DNA of 64,000 nucleotides from Excoecaria cochinchinensis. Lineage: Eukaryota > Streptophyta > Magnoliopsida > Malpighiales > Euphorbiaceae. The position numbers and the translations under genes are program-made. The stretch covers positions 5,145,001-5,209,000 of the forward strand of contig CANTUQ010000106.1 of the NCBI GenBank assembly GCA_947683425.1, read 5' to 3'. The notes below the pieces were generated by a model that searched no databases, was not told the origin of the DNA, and saw nothing but the letters and a program-made list of their open reading frames with translations. Shown here one piece after another: positions 45,871 to 58,820 of this stretch (position 1 is its first letter; every line of letters begins with the position of its first letter).

Positions 45871-48027
45871 TGGTGCTGTCTGTAAGCCCTTGGATTGATT
45901 GTTCTTTGAGAAGTCTTTCGTTAATGGTTGGATTGATGCTTAAACTGATGTTTGGAATGATGTTTGGATTGATGCTTGGATTGATGTCGTCACTCGCCTT
46001 CTGGCGGTGTTCGCATCGAGTCTCTCTTTTTGCAAAATTAGAAAACCAAATATGCAGGAAAAATAGTGAGCATGCAGGTGAAATGTATGAGTAATGCAGG
46101 AATGCAAGATAAGAATTCATCTTAGTGGACTTAGAGATGATAGTCAGTCTGGCTGCAATTTGCGATAGGATCGATGCCTTTTGGAATTGCCTTAGAATTT
46201 CATATCTTTGGAATTGTGAGGCTCTCACTGATACCTGTAGTCATTTTTTTGAAGGTAGTGTGTCCCTTGTAGATTTTCACACTAACTTTTCTTAGTGAAA
46301 AATGCGTATTTTGCAGATTTTCACATATCTCTATGCCTTATTTTTGCCTGGAGTGGACCTAACCCAATCCAGCGGCTTTTTTTTTTTGAAGGATAGACTG
46401 CCTGTTTCCTGGTTTTCACCCTATCTTTTTGCCTAACTTTTGCTTAGAGCGCCAATTACGGTTTTCACTCTAACGGCTTTTTTTTTTTTTTTTTGCATAT
46501 TGCCGAAGCCGTTGCCAAAAATCTTTCAGGCGCAATCGGTATGTGCTTACACCCATGACCATGGTTGTATGAGCTTGATTGATTTCACAAATGATAGCAG
46601 GATAAGTAGTTGACTGAAGTGCTTGAGTGGTCAGAGGGTAGACAGTAGATGACCTTGATCACATAAAGTGAACTGCTATGATCACACCAATATGTCATTG
46701 CATAAATGCATGTGTTTTAATTTAATTTCATTAAACATGATCATTGTTTGATATTAACTCAAAGAATATATGACCTCATCTAATCTCGGGATAGATCTTG
46801 AAAGCATCAAATTCCTGTTATCAATCCGCCCTCTCGGGTTTTCATGGTTGAATATTTTCTATCTGCTCTTAATTTAAATTTTTTTCTAAAAAAAATTCTA
46901 GATGCAACGTTGAGGATAAGACTCAACTCAAATGCAAAAATGCACTTGTGGCTCTTTGCTTGAAGCTCAAGAAACACCATATGCCTCTTCCTATGTACCG
47001 AACCTTATTAGAAGGTCATCTCCGCTAATTGGATAAGACTGAACCAAGAATCAAAAGATATTACTTTGGTTGTAAAGTTAGGCTTAGGTAGATGGCTATC
47101 AAAGGAGGATCAGGTTCCTAGAGAAGAAATGGCCGCTCAACTCAATGGCGTACTATAAAGGTATTCTCGGATCTGGATTTGATAACATTTTAGCTCATCA
47201 AGTTCATAATAACAATTAAGCTAAAGAGATTGCCACAGAAACTCATCAAGGGGTTAATATCTTGAGCTCTACTTCTTTTTTCATTTTTCCTTTTTTTTAT
47301 TTTTTATCTTTTTTTTTTGCTCTTCATTTTTTTTTTCGCTAGCTCATGTCTTTGGCACATGACTAAACCCTCTTCCCAAAGTGTAAATTCATCCTTACCA
47401 GGGCAATTTTTAATAACCTAAAGAATTGTTAAAATGTACATCCATCCCTTCTAGAGCGGCCATTCTTCTAAGGGGAGGTAAAAATTATTTTAGACGAGGG
47501 GATAGTTTTAACATGTGTAACAACAAAAATTGGCACGCATTTAGCATACCAGCATAAAGGCTCAACGGGCTAGCAAGCGATTACGAAATAAAGGTAGAAA
47601 ACAGTCATTTAGAGAGCTATACAAAGAAGGGCTGCCTAAATCATTTTCTAGGTTCCGTCTTATCCAGGGATTGCTTTGACGGATAATCAGAAAGGTTCTA
47701 GTGCTCTTAGTGAGTTTTCATCCAATCCCGTAATTGCATCTAGTTTTTTTTTCATTTTCAGCTCTCAAAAATTTTTCTCTTTTCAGGAGTTATATCAGAT
47801 GCTATCAAGATTTTCTTTGGGTTTTCCAAAGTTCCGAGATCATATTAATTGAATTAATATCAAAGAATGAATGCATCGTGATCATGAGAAATGAAATCAT
47901 TAGAGAAACTATACAAATACAAAAAATTGTTCACTTTATTGAAATTAGCAATACCGCAAATACTGTCATAGAAAGTGTTCTTGTAATAAAAGAAGCAACA
48001 AAACATAATCTTCTCCTCCGATCACCT
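45871..48027 (-). other. Non-coding interior of the gag-only element
   Basis: Where pol would be expected, no protease, RT, RNase H or integrase motif was found in any frame I read. T-rich runs occur at 46378-46389, 46480-46495 and 47275-47335. A short GATTGATG-rich stretch (45890-45990) gives a repetitive reading but no gene. Confidence 0.65.
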
Positions 48028-49491
48028 TTATGGTAGGGGAACTGCATTATAGCCTGCCCTCTTCTTCTTATCTCTTTTCTCAGGGTCAGTGATCTCCTTG
48101 GCATCAATAAGATCTTGAACTTTGTTCCTCAGAGTCCGGTAGTATTCTGTTAAATGCCCGGTGTGCTGATGGTAAGCACAGTATTGATCCTCTCTATGCC
48201 CCGGATTTCCTTGATTCATGGCTGGCCTGGGTGGCAATGGTCTCAGCTTGCCTTCCTTTGTCAATTTCTCCAACACCCAAGATAGAGAGCGGCCCAAATT
48301 GGAGTAGTACCTCTGAACCTTTCCAACCTCAGTGGCTGAAACCTCGGCCGTCTTACCACTTCTATTATTACTGCTTCCTACACCGCCTGGTTTGTACCCT
48401 GACTGGTTGTCATAGCCTTTCCCAGCAAAGTTTTTTGGGCTTGCTTTCTTCACCAGGTAAGCACCCTCAGCTTCTATAGTAATGTCCTTAAGGGACTCCC
48501 AGTCTCTGAGCCCCTTAAAGCTGAGCAAGTCCCTCAAGTAAGGGCAAGAGTTCCTAATAAATAGCCTGATTTAGTCAGCAGTGTCAAGCTTTCTCTTCAT
48601 CTCCATGACCCTATTTCTCCATCTTGTAAGGTATTCATGGAACGACTCATCATTCTTCTGCTGTAAGAGCTCGAGGTCCTTTAAGGTGACCTCCATCCTG
48701 GTGCTACAGTCGTATTGTTTCATGAACTCCTCAGTCAAAAGGTCCCAATCTTCCTTAAACCTCCTATCCAGCCCGTGATACCAGTCTACAGCCGGACCCA
48801 CCAGACTAAGGCAAAAATATTCCACCTTCTATTTCTTGGTCAACCCTGTGCCTTTCATCACTAGGGTATACTGCTTGATATGTGCAGATGGATTTGAAGT
48901 ACCATCAAACTTCGGCAGCTCAGGCATTTTGAACCTTTGGGGCAATAGCTCTTCATCCCCTAAATCTCTGTCTTCAGGGTTGATCCCCTTTTCGGCTGAT
49001 AGCATGCGGGTGATTGCTTCAATCTGTTGCCTCAACCCTCTCATTGCCTCATCTTCTGCCCTGGGTGCTCTGGCCCCCACAAATTGAGGTGCTACTGCCT
49101 CTTTATTTCCCTCCTCCATCACAAAATCTTCATTGGGATTAGGGATTATTGCCCTTCTTGGCTCAGCAGGCACGACAGCTCTATGCTCATTAATAGGTTG
49201 GCGAGCAGTATTTACTATAGCAAGGGCCTCTCCGCCAGCAGGCAGTTCAACTTGCCCCCCAGCATAAACCATTTGTGGTTGTGGAGCAATGGGTTGATGT
49301 GGAGCAGCTGGTGGTTGTAGTGCAGCTGGATGAGCAATCCTATCGGCCATAGCTCCCATCATTTCCACTACTCTTCGCTCAAAATCCTCTAGCCTCCTAG
49401 CAAGATCTTGAGTTGTTAAGGCTCCGGTCTCTTCTGCCATTTGTGATTCTATGGATGATTCTCTGGTCGTTGAGGGTGGCTCAGATTCCAA
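48028..49491 (-). pseudogene. Gag of the gag-only element, degenerate
   Basis: Starts at ATG 49491 (MESEPPSTTRESSIESQMAE), with a long Ala/Pro/Gln-rich N-terminal region. The retrotransposon capsid domain follows: FDGTSNPSAHIKQYTLVMKG, YFCLSLVGPAVDWYHGLDRR, EDWDLLTEEFMKQYDCSTRM and SFHEYLTRWRNRV (48890-48590). A zinc-knuckle-like segment, YCAYHQHTGHLTEYYRTL (about 48180), has Tyr where relatives have the last Cys. Stops at about 48829 and 48571 split it into three frames in register. This resembles gag of Tat/Ogre-type elements. A nearly full-length gag without pol defines the TR-GAG class. Confidence 0.87.
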
Positions 49492-50347
49492 TCAGAAACT
49501 AATTCTGTCAATCCAAGAGGCGGATCTATCCTCACCAGCCGACCATCAGAACCCCTAGTCCACTTTGGTGAATCTATGATGGCTGAAAGATTTGAACTGT
49601 TAGGATGATGCATGAATGATATATACAATGCATGATTGTGTGCTATGCAATATTTACAATCACATGCAAGCAGATAAATCCTTCCAACCATATCACTCCC
49701 ACACACGAGGTAGTGTAGTCTCTTTCCTAGGTGAGCTTGATCCATGGGTCAACGGGGAACCCATTAGACGCGTATGGTGCACGGTAAAAATTCGGCAACA
49801 TAACATCTCTTGCCTATTGTACATACGTATGGGTTTTGACCTTTATGTATTCAAACATTTCAACCATATTAAGATGGGCTCACTGAGGCATGAAAGCCTT
49901 TGATAAAAGACCATTTAATTTGGTTGATTTTGTTCAATATATAATGGCCCACATAGCAAACATTGTATTAAGGTACATGTCACCTAGGGGAAGTATCTAT
50001 TGCCATTACATGAGCTTTGGTCAAGGGTGATAATACTTTAGGGCTATCCAAGCATGGTCCCTGCCAACGGGTCTAGCTCAGCACGAGCATAATAATCGAT
50101 TGGGTCTCCATTTGATATACCATAAGGTACGAGACTTAAGCTGGTGATTATCCCTAACACTTCCCCACATTGAGTGAACGTAGGGTCATACCTTGGGAAC
50201 GCACCGGGGCTAATAAAGGGACCAAACTAGTATAGATCTAAGGCTCTAGCATGGATACAATGCAGTTTCGAAAAAGGATGAAAATTTTTAAACTAAAACT
50301 CAATTATAAATTTTAACTAAGGTACTTTCGAATCGAAGTCTCTTATA
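49492..50347 (-). other. Leader between PBS and gag
   Basis: 855 bp without a convincing gene. Includes TTCGGCA and GGGCTA words but nothing recognised. Confidence 0.5.
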
Positions 50348-50365
50348 TCCCCAGTGGAGTCACCA
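50348..50365 (-). promoter_or_regulatory. Gag-only element primer binding site
   Basis: Minus strand TGGTGACTCCACTGGGGA, one base after the 5' LTR; its complement ends in CCA like a tRNA 3' end. tRNA identity not resolved. Confidence 0.75.
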
Positions 50366-50366
50366 C

Positions 50367-52897
50367 TATGACGCGCGCCAAACCCCGTAGGACGCCCCGA
50401 CCGCCCGCCTTTGGGGCGATCGAGAGAGGTTCATAAAACTTGTAAGGTATTTACAAGTGCGTCTATTTTGGGCAACAAGGAGGTTTCATGGAGTCTCCAC
50501 CCAATAAAACATTGGAAAAGTTCATCTTGCCTCAGTGAGCCTAAGACGATGCATCTTATACATTTTGGGCAAACCAAAGGGGTCTTGGAGGCATTCACCC
50601 CAATAGAACATTGGAATGACTCTCTAACCCTATGGAGCTTAGGATTGTAAATTGAGTCTTTTGGTGGGACACAAGAGGTGTTTTGGAGATCCCATCCCAA
50701 TGAGACACCGGAATGGTCCTCTCGCCTCGTTGAGCCCAAAGACCAGAGATGGTTCGAGATTTCTCATTTATTCATTTCTTGATTAAGTTTATGATTGAGT
50801 TTTGGATTTAGTGTTTCATCCCATTTCTCATACATTTTGATGCAATTATTAGAGCGCAAGTTGGTCATCCAAGGAAAGCGGTAAATGAAAGCATATTTAA
50901 AATAAAGTACATAAAAATAAATTATAACAAAACTAGGGGTGGAATACAACCCCCATTGTAAAATAAATGTAAATCATGCATAAAGCGAGTTATTCATTAT
51001 CGATGAGGACATTGGTCCTCACATGCATAATTAAAGAAAATGATTTTAAAGTGACAATTTATTTGGATGAAAAATTAGGACATTGGTACCATTTTATTAA
51101 AAACATCTAATTTATTAATATAAAACTTTATGTGACTCTTTAATTAACGTGCATGAAAATAAATAAACTTATTACAAATTACATATTAAATAATAAAATC
51201 AAATAAAAAGCAAAATAATACTAAAAAGGCCAAAAGGCTAAAAATATAAACTCCACCAAAATGGTGTTTTCAAACTTCCATGGGCTCCCACTTGGCATTG
51301 GAAAACTCACACATGAAAAATTAATGAAATAAAACAACAAATGAAAGATGATGTTAGTAATAAAAAATAAATTTAAACATATAACATGTAAAAATGAATT
51401 AAAATAAATAAAACAACATGCATAATGTATGACAAATTAATTAGATTGCATAATAAAACATAACTTAACACATGAACAATTTAACATGCATAAAAACAAT
51501 AAAATTTAACATGCATGAAAACATAAATAATAATAATGATGATAATAACAATGATAAATTATAATAATAAACAAAACTAATAAAAATAATAATAATAGTA
51601 ATGATAAATAATAACTAATAATGATAACAATAAATAAGAATAATAAAATAAAAATAATGATGGTAATGATAATAGTAAATTATAATAATAATGATGATAA
51701 TAATAATACTAATGATAATAATAATAATAAATAGTAATAATGATGATAATATCAAAGAATATGAATAATCAAATTAAATATGCAAGTAATAATAATGAAT
51801 AAAACAATCATGCTAACACATGTTAAATGATAATACTAACAATAACAATAATATATGAACAAAAATAATGACAATAATATGAATATGAACAATTAAATAA
51901 GAATAAGAATATGAATATGAATATGAATATGAACAATTAAATAAACAATAAGAATAAGAATATGAACAATTAAATAACAAATAAGAAATATGTACAATCA
52001 ACTAAACATGCAAGAAATAAAAAGTAAAATAAATAATAGATTTAAAAGAATTTACATGATAACTAATCAATTGTAAAAAAAAATTAAATTAAAAATTGAG
52101 TTAAAAGTTGAGCCAAGAAATGTTTACCCTCAAATTTGATGTGATGAATGAAGTTGGATGATAATTCCTTGCTTTGATTTAGAAAAATAAATAATATATA
52201 ATGAAATTTTATCCCAAAAACAAATAATTGATTTATTTGTTTCAAAAATTAAATTAAAAAAAAAATCAAATTAGAACACTTGGAGAATTTTTCTTGAAGA
52301 AGAAAAGAAAAAAATAAGAAAAAGAAGAAGAAGAAGAGAGAAAACAATATTTTTCTTAAGAAAAATCCCCCCAAAATCCTCTCTAAAAAACCTATTTTAT
52401 AACCCTAAAATTCAGAATTTTTATTAAATTGAATTAAATAAATTTAATTCCAATAACTACAAAAAAACTCATGAATTTGAAGAGTTTGAAAATAAAAAGT
52501 TTTAACATTAAATTACACAAAAAAATGAAGAAAAAAACAATTTTTAGGCCAAAAATCGAAAAAACAGCAAAAACGGGCGAAATGGGGCGACCGACACCCG
52601 TTGGCGCGCGCCGAGCGTGGGCGAGAGCGCCCCGCGCTGCCGCAGCCTGACACTCGCGACTTATTTTTTTTTTAAAATTTATAAAAAAACTATAATTTCA
52701 AAACATACCTTTTTTGTCCCAAAATAATTTTAAAACACTTAAAATATTTTTTTAAAATACATTTTTATTTATTTCTAATAAATCAATTTGACAAGAAAAT
52801 CATCACTTTCAACTTTCATTTTTGCCTATAAATAGGCACACTTAATTTTATCATTAGGCAATCCTGATCTAGACTGTCTCGGAACTCGGTGTCTACA
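50367..52897 (-). repeat. Gag-only element, 5' LTR
   Basis: 2531 bp, colinear with the 3' LTR. The GC-rich patch (52570-52650) is shorter and rearranged relative to 44760-44860, and the terminal base pair is changed (TATGACG versus TGTGACG). Confidence 0.9.
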
Positions 52898-52902
52898 CCT
52901 AC

Positions 52903-53206
52903 CAATATCAATACTATGCTCTTTAAAATAAATTATTATTCGCTCTATTTAATGTTAACTATAATCACTATTTTGCTTTTTCAAAAATATTAAGGTAATT
53001 ATTGGAACTTTTTAATCTTACAAAAAGTAGTATTTTGAAAAAAAAAACTAAAATAAGAACCTTATATTTAATGAAGATAAACATAGTAGAGGAAAATGTG
53101 TATAAAAAAAAAGAAAGATTAATAGATATATTAATATATTATTGATACTAATAAGACAATCAAGATTTGAATAAATATAATAAATGTTATCTTGATTTTA
53201 AGTGTC
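52903..53206. other. AT-rich spacer
   Basis: Former right flank of the hAT-like copy A. Nothing recognised. Confidence 0.5.
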
Positions 53207-55330
53207 ATTTTAAATAGGGATGATCATGAACTAGTTAATCGGTCCATGAGCCAAAAAACAGTTCATTGATATCAGTTTTTTCAAAATACTAATCATTAAT
53301 CAGTTCATTACAATTGGTTAATCAATCCATCAGTTTCGATTTTTCAAACTGGTTAATCACTACAAATATAAAATACATTCATAAAAAAAATTAAAATATT
53401 TAAGATACTTAAAAATTAAAATTTCTCTACAATAATATTACATCATTGTTGTTAAAATAAATATTTTTGGCTAACATAAGCAACTTTATTTTTAAAAATT
53501 AAGACTTAATAAGTAAATTAATTAACCAATCCATGATCACCCATAATTAGGTGAATGGTTACATTTACTAATTGCCAATTAAAAAAATTTCAAAATTTCA
53601 AAATAATTAGAATAATAAAAAAAGTGCAACAAAAATACTTAAAAAATACAAAATTATTAAAATAAATTCATCAAATGCTAACAACTCTTTTTTTTTATTT
53701 TTTTTAACTTAACACACATTATTTTCATATATATTAAAAATTTTAGTTTTTTTTTTAAATTATTAAAAATTTTAGTTAATATATTACCGTTGCATAACTT
53801 TTAGAATATATTCTGATTTTCATTAATGAAAAATTGATAAATCAAGAAATAATAAGAAATATTAAATATGAACATATTGAACTATTAATAAATTAACTAA
53901 AATGTCTGTAAAAAAACTAAAATGAAATTGAAATATATTTTAAAGTAAATAAAAATTAAAGGAATATAAATAATTAAACATAAAAATAATGAAATAACAA
54001 AATTATAATAAAAAGAAAGAAACATTGAAATAAACTGCATTTTTTTCGGTCTTTGCTCCTTAGTCCTTCCATCTCTCTCTCTCTTTGATTTCATCCAAAA
54101 AATCTCTTTCTCTCTCTCTCTCTCCGGTTCCATCCGCTGCTTATTCCTCCTCTTGCCACCACTGCATGTCCATCCTATAAGGCCCCGAATTGCACCCTAA
54201 TTATTTTGAGGCATGATTAGGGTATTTTTTAGAATTGAATTTGTATGTTTAAGTATTTATTGGGTTATAAAAAGCATAATTGGGATTAAATTAATGGATG
54301 TAGTAGATTTGTAATATATTAAATTGAGTTTGTGTGTAAAAAATTATAATTGAGGGCTTAATTAAAAAGAGAAAGATTAATTGTAAGTGAATTGAGGATT
54401 AAATTGCATAGAAGAAGAAGTTTTATATTAATTTGAGTTAAGTAAAAGTTCAAGGAATTGAGTAGGTAATTAACCAAAGTGTGTGTATATATATATATAC
54501 ATGCAAAATCTGATGTGAACATCTGGCTTGGTGAGTGGCAAACATAAGAAGCCATTTTTGGTGGGTATTGGAAACCAAAAATTTTGTATGGAATTCAATA
54601 CTGTTTCTCTTTTATCTCATACAAAAATCTAAGGAATTAATAAAAGTTTAGTATAATAGTTAAGAAACGAAATTGAAAGTTAATTTGTAAAAGGAGCTGG
54701 TAACAAGAAGAAGAAAAAAGGGAAAGCACCATTGGAGCAAGCTTGAGAATTAGCTTCAACAGGTTTGGATTTATGTGTTTTATATGCATTTATTGGATGG
54801 AATATCATTTTGATGTGTATATGGATATTTCATGTGAATTTAAGTTGAGTTGTGATAATATTTGTGGTGGAAGTTCTTGATTTGGGTAGATAGAAATTTT
54901 GGGGGAAATTCTGTCTGAGATCAATATGACCTTTAGTGATTGTTTTGATTATAAGTTGAGTCATATAGCTCCAAATTGCATGATTCTTGTTGGGTTGGAA
55001 AGTTAAGACACATATCTAAATATGTTTATAAGACACTTGGAGCTAATTATGACTTTAAGTATTTCACAAATGGTCAAAACATAAGGGTTTTACCTTTAGC
55101 TCAGTCATAGGAATAGTTTGATTGTTTGAGTCATATCTAGAGTTCTAGTGATCCAAATAACTGGAAATTAATGCCATTGGAAAGTAACATCTTGAAGAAC
55201 AAATGTTTAAAAGACTACTTTTGCTAAAAATGAATTTTTCTAGGCCAAAATTGCGGCACAAGAAGAGGCTGGGATCTATCCTATGCTGGCCCATCCTGTA
55301 TTTTGCTGAGTCATCACACCTATTCTGTGT

Positions 55331-55354
55331 GACTCGGCACAAGTGTGCCGAGTC
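55331..55354 (+). repeat. GC-rich palindrome in the 54-kb solo LTR
   Basis: GACTCGGCACA and TGTGCCGAGTC arms with a 2-base loop. It sits in the LTR position where the array LTRs have the CTGTCGCG and GAGCACGA palindromes, but has an unrelated sequence. Confidence 0.85.
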
Positions 55355-55453
55355 GGCAGACCCCCTTTCTACCTAACTCGGCACCATGGTTCCAAGTCGA
55401 CACACCTATAAAAGATAGTGATTGTAGCTGCTAGTGTTAACTCTCAAATAGTA

Positions 55454-56372
55454 CGTAACGCCCCGAAATAATAGACCCTAATAGTGCGAGTAATGAACCC
55501 GATATGTTACATATCAAAGAATTAAAAATATTTGTTTAGGGGAGTGTGAAAGAAATTAGAAATTTAGAGGTTTAATTTATGGTAATTTTAGAAAAAAAAA
55601 ATCCAAAACTACTTTGTTTTGGGCTATATACCTTTTCTCTTCTTTTCTTTCTTTTTTTCCTTTCTTTCTTTCTTTCTTTTCCTTCTCCTTGGTCCTGATC
55701 CCCATTTCCAACCACCTCCCCTTCCCCCAATCTGCTCCTTCCTTCCCTATCGCTCCCCACCATTCAGCCCCTCCATCCCCCGCTGTCAGCCGCCTGCAAT
55801 GCCCTCCTCTCTTTCCCCTCCACTGGACGCCTCTTCCTCCTCTTCCTCATCGCCGGCCACCAGTTACACCACCAGCCCCCTAAAGTGAGGGATCTTAGCT
55901 CAAAATTTGATAGTTTAAGGAAAAATAATTAAGGGCAGATTTTGGGAGTTAGGGATTTGAAATTCTAATTTTAGAAATTTAATGATTTAAGCTTAGAATA
56001 GATTAGATTTATGATTTTTAAGTGATATAATCAAGTTAATTTACATTATTATTGGGAGTTTATGGTTGAATTGTTAGGTGTATATTATGAAGAGGAAGGA
56101 GAAAATGTGAGGAGCAAAGGAAAAGAAAAACAAGTGGAGGCCTAAGTTCATTTTTGTGGAGTTGATTGAAGCCATTAGAGTTATTTTGCCGAATATCAAG
56201 GTTTGCGACCACTAAAATTTACATTTCCTTGCTTATTTTGTATGTTTTTTTATTATATTTTAAGTAAATAAGTGTTGGCTTGAAAAAATTTTGTTATAAA
56301 TAGTTTAGAAATTGTGAAATTTAATGTGTAAGTTAGCCTAATGAGTAAATGTGATAGAAATTATGTAGAATA

Positions 56373-56403
<31 letters not shown>

Positions 56404-57991
56404 GAGGGTTAGCTTATGAAGGTTCTTATTTGAAAATAAAAATGAATTATTAAATTTATGACTTGACTTGTTATGCTTTGATGAATTAATATGTAAATAA
56501 CAACAATTATATGAATTTGAATATGATATGAGATTATGTGAATGAAAAATGGAACATGTGCCATTTGTTTAAAATGTTAAAAGGGACTGATTCGGGCTGC
56601 TAAAAGAGAGATATTATGAAGTTGATGCTGGTGTATTGGCTTGGAAGGAAGATGAAATGTATTTAATATGTTTAATTTGAATGTTTTTTTCTCAATGTGA
56701 TTATAAGTGTGTGGAATATTATAATTGAGATTAAAGAAGGGAATAGTTCTTATGCCCTTAGTAAACGATAAGAAACTTGGGTAGGATATAATTGACCGGC
56801 CATAGAGATGTATTTTCTTGGAGTGTGGGTTGAATATTGCATATTTATGTGGAGTGTCGATTGGATATTGAATATTTATGTGGAATGCCAAGTGAATTTT
56901 TTAATGCTTTTATTTGGAGTGTAGGATGAAATTTTATGGATATGTTGGATTTTGTAAGTGAATATTGTCGATTGGTATTGTAGGTTATCGAGAACCTACA
57001 AGCTAGGATTTTGAAGTGCAGTGCCCGGTATTGGCCACTTCAATCTATAGTCCTGTGTATCTACTTGATGTATTCAATCGAGTTACTATGGGCATTCTGA
57101 CTTATTTAGTTAAATTGGTTTTAATATTGAAAAATTTGACTTGTATAGTATAACTTATTAATTTAGTTTTATGATTAAGATAACCATTATGTATATATAT
57201 ATATATATATATATAGTTACACTAGCATGTTTAATTTCTTATGACAGTGAAATGTATGTTGCTAAATTCTGTATTTGCTAAGTATATTTTTCTGTCATAT
57301 GATTTTAATTAAAGCTTATAGTATGAGATAATTTAGAAAAGTAATTTTAGTGGTTGCCACTAAGCAAATTGCTTAGCGCGAGGAATTTTACTTCTGCGTG
57401 TAGGTATATAGGATGTCAGACTGAAATGCAAGTTGGGGATCCATCAAGAAGTCAGGAGAAAGTCCTTAAGTTCAGAATAGATACTTAGGCTTATTATTTT
57501 ATTTTGTTATTTTGAAGCATCGAAGTTGGCGATTTTGAATGGCTTTATAGAATGTGCTAGATTAGAATTATGTAATTTAATTCATTTTGTTGACGGTTAT
57601 TAAAATTTGAAGGATGTTGTAATTACATACAAGCTAGGATAATGGATGCTTTAGTTCTTAATTATGGAATGTGCTCAAGCTAAGTTATGAAATTATTTTT
57701 GTGTAGTGATGTATTTGAGGAGGTTGGGATAATATTGATGAATGATTTGATTTTTGGATGGAGTTGGGATTTGTGAATGATGTTATAGAAGTGAAATATT
57801 GACTGTCTAACAGGGGGATAGAGACCCGAATAGGGGAGACTCTGTCCGATTTTCTATAAAATTGAAGTGATTCAGATTTATATGAGTTTAATATTAAATA
57901 ATAGGTTTGGATATCTAGTATATTGATTAGTATATCAAGTTGGGTAACATTTGGTATTCGATTTCCAACGGGTCGGGTATCGGGTGTTACA
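55454..57991 (+). mobile_element. Inner solo LTR (Tekay-like)
   Basis: Starts CGTAACGCCCCG (first base of TG decayed) and ends GTATCGGGTGTTACA at 57991; 2538 bp. The flanks TAGTA (55449-55453) and TGGTG (57992-57996) differ by two A/G transitions, consistent with an aged 5-bp TSD. It has a strongly pyrimidine-rich stretch (55618-55870) and module copy g (57360-57400). An (AT)n tract lies at 57193-57214. Confidence 0.75.
57360..57406 (+). other. LTR stem-loop module, copy g
   Basis: CTAAGC/GCTTAG (57360-57376), then CGCG...CGTG (third stem, one wobble pair), then TAGGT. The first hairpin was not found here. Confidence 0.7.
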
Positions 57992-58330
57992 TGGTGTCTA
58001 ATGTTCGATACCTGTTTGGTATCTAGTGAATTGAGACTATTATGTCTCTAGTGTTTGATACTGTTACTCAGTATCCTGTGTTTGATACTATTTATGGTAT
58101 CTAGTGTTCCCGTTATCCATTTTTATTATTGATTCAGGCAAAATAAGTATCTTACAATTTAATGGGTGATTGTAGTAATAATATAAATTATTTATGAACT
58201 ATTGAATTGAAAATGCCTTAAAGGTTATTAATAGTGCTTAAATAATTGTGCTAATAATTTAATGAAGTGAATATTATTAATTAGTTGCCTGTTATATTTT
58301 ATGCATGCTTTATTATATTTTGTATGTTTT

Positions 58331-58407
58331 GACTTCATTTAGAAGTCAGTTTACTTGTTTATATCTCCAATGAGCCATTGCTCAGTACGCGTGTTATTCC
58401 TATGTAG
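58331..58407 (+). other. LTR stem-loop module, copy h
   Basis: GACTTC/GAAGTC (58331-58347) and TGAGC/GCTCA (58371-58384): the second stem has a new sequence but still pairs. Followed by ATGTAGGTATTACAG. Confidence 0.75.
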
Positions 58408-58820
58408 GTATTACAGCATTAGATCGAGATGGTTTTGAAGGATTATCTGCGGGTCACTAGGGAGGATTCTTTTTGGTATAGTATTTTGATATGTATAGTT
58501 AAAATGATATAATGTTTTGTAAAGTTTACAAGTAAGATGTAATGATATGATGAAATTTTGTAATGTAAATGAAGTGTAATTTTATAATATTTTGAACAGT
58601 ATGTAATGTAATTGAGTATTTCAATAAAGTTATATATATATATATATATATATATTTCATATAAGTAATAGTATGGTTAAATGATGTTATTAATTTGTTA
58701 AGTATGGTAATTTAATGTGATTTAATTAAATGATTGTCAATTAATTAATGTAAGATAATCATGATTAGAGGATGTAGCACCCTTATGTTCTTCTTACGGG
58801 TATAAAGGTGTTACACATTC

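Larger units (their letters stand above)
42550..52897 (-). mobile_element. Gag-only (TR-GAG-like) LTR retrotransposon, 10.3 kb
   Basis: LTRs 42550-45099 (2550 bp) and 50367-52897 (2531 bp) are clearly alike and end in TG/CA-type bases. TSD CCTAC lies at 42545-42549 and 52898-52902. Minus-strand order is 5' LTR, PBS, a long leader, gag (49491-48028), a long non-coding region with a tandem repeat array, polypurine tract, 3' LTR. No protease, reverse transcriptase, RNase H or integrase was seen in the 5.3-kb interior. It needs enzymes from another element; Tat/Ogre relatives are the likely source (inference). Confidence 0.9.
54176..58815 (+). mobile_element. Solo LTR (Tekay-like), split by a second solo LTR
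   Basis: Begins TATAAGGCCCCG (TG decayed to TA) and ends AAAGGTGTTACA. TSD is CATCC (54171-54175) against CATTC (58816-58820). The LTR itself is about 2.1 kb. It carries a 11-bp-arm palindrome at 55331-55354 and module copy h (58331-58405). Confidence 0.8.

Noticed and set aside
51813..52001. Tyr/Ser repeat frame (SYSYSY)
   Set aside because: A translation of the AATAAGAATATG microsatellite in the LTR.
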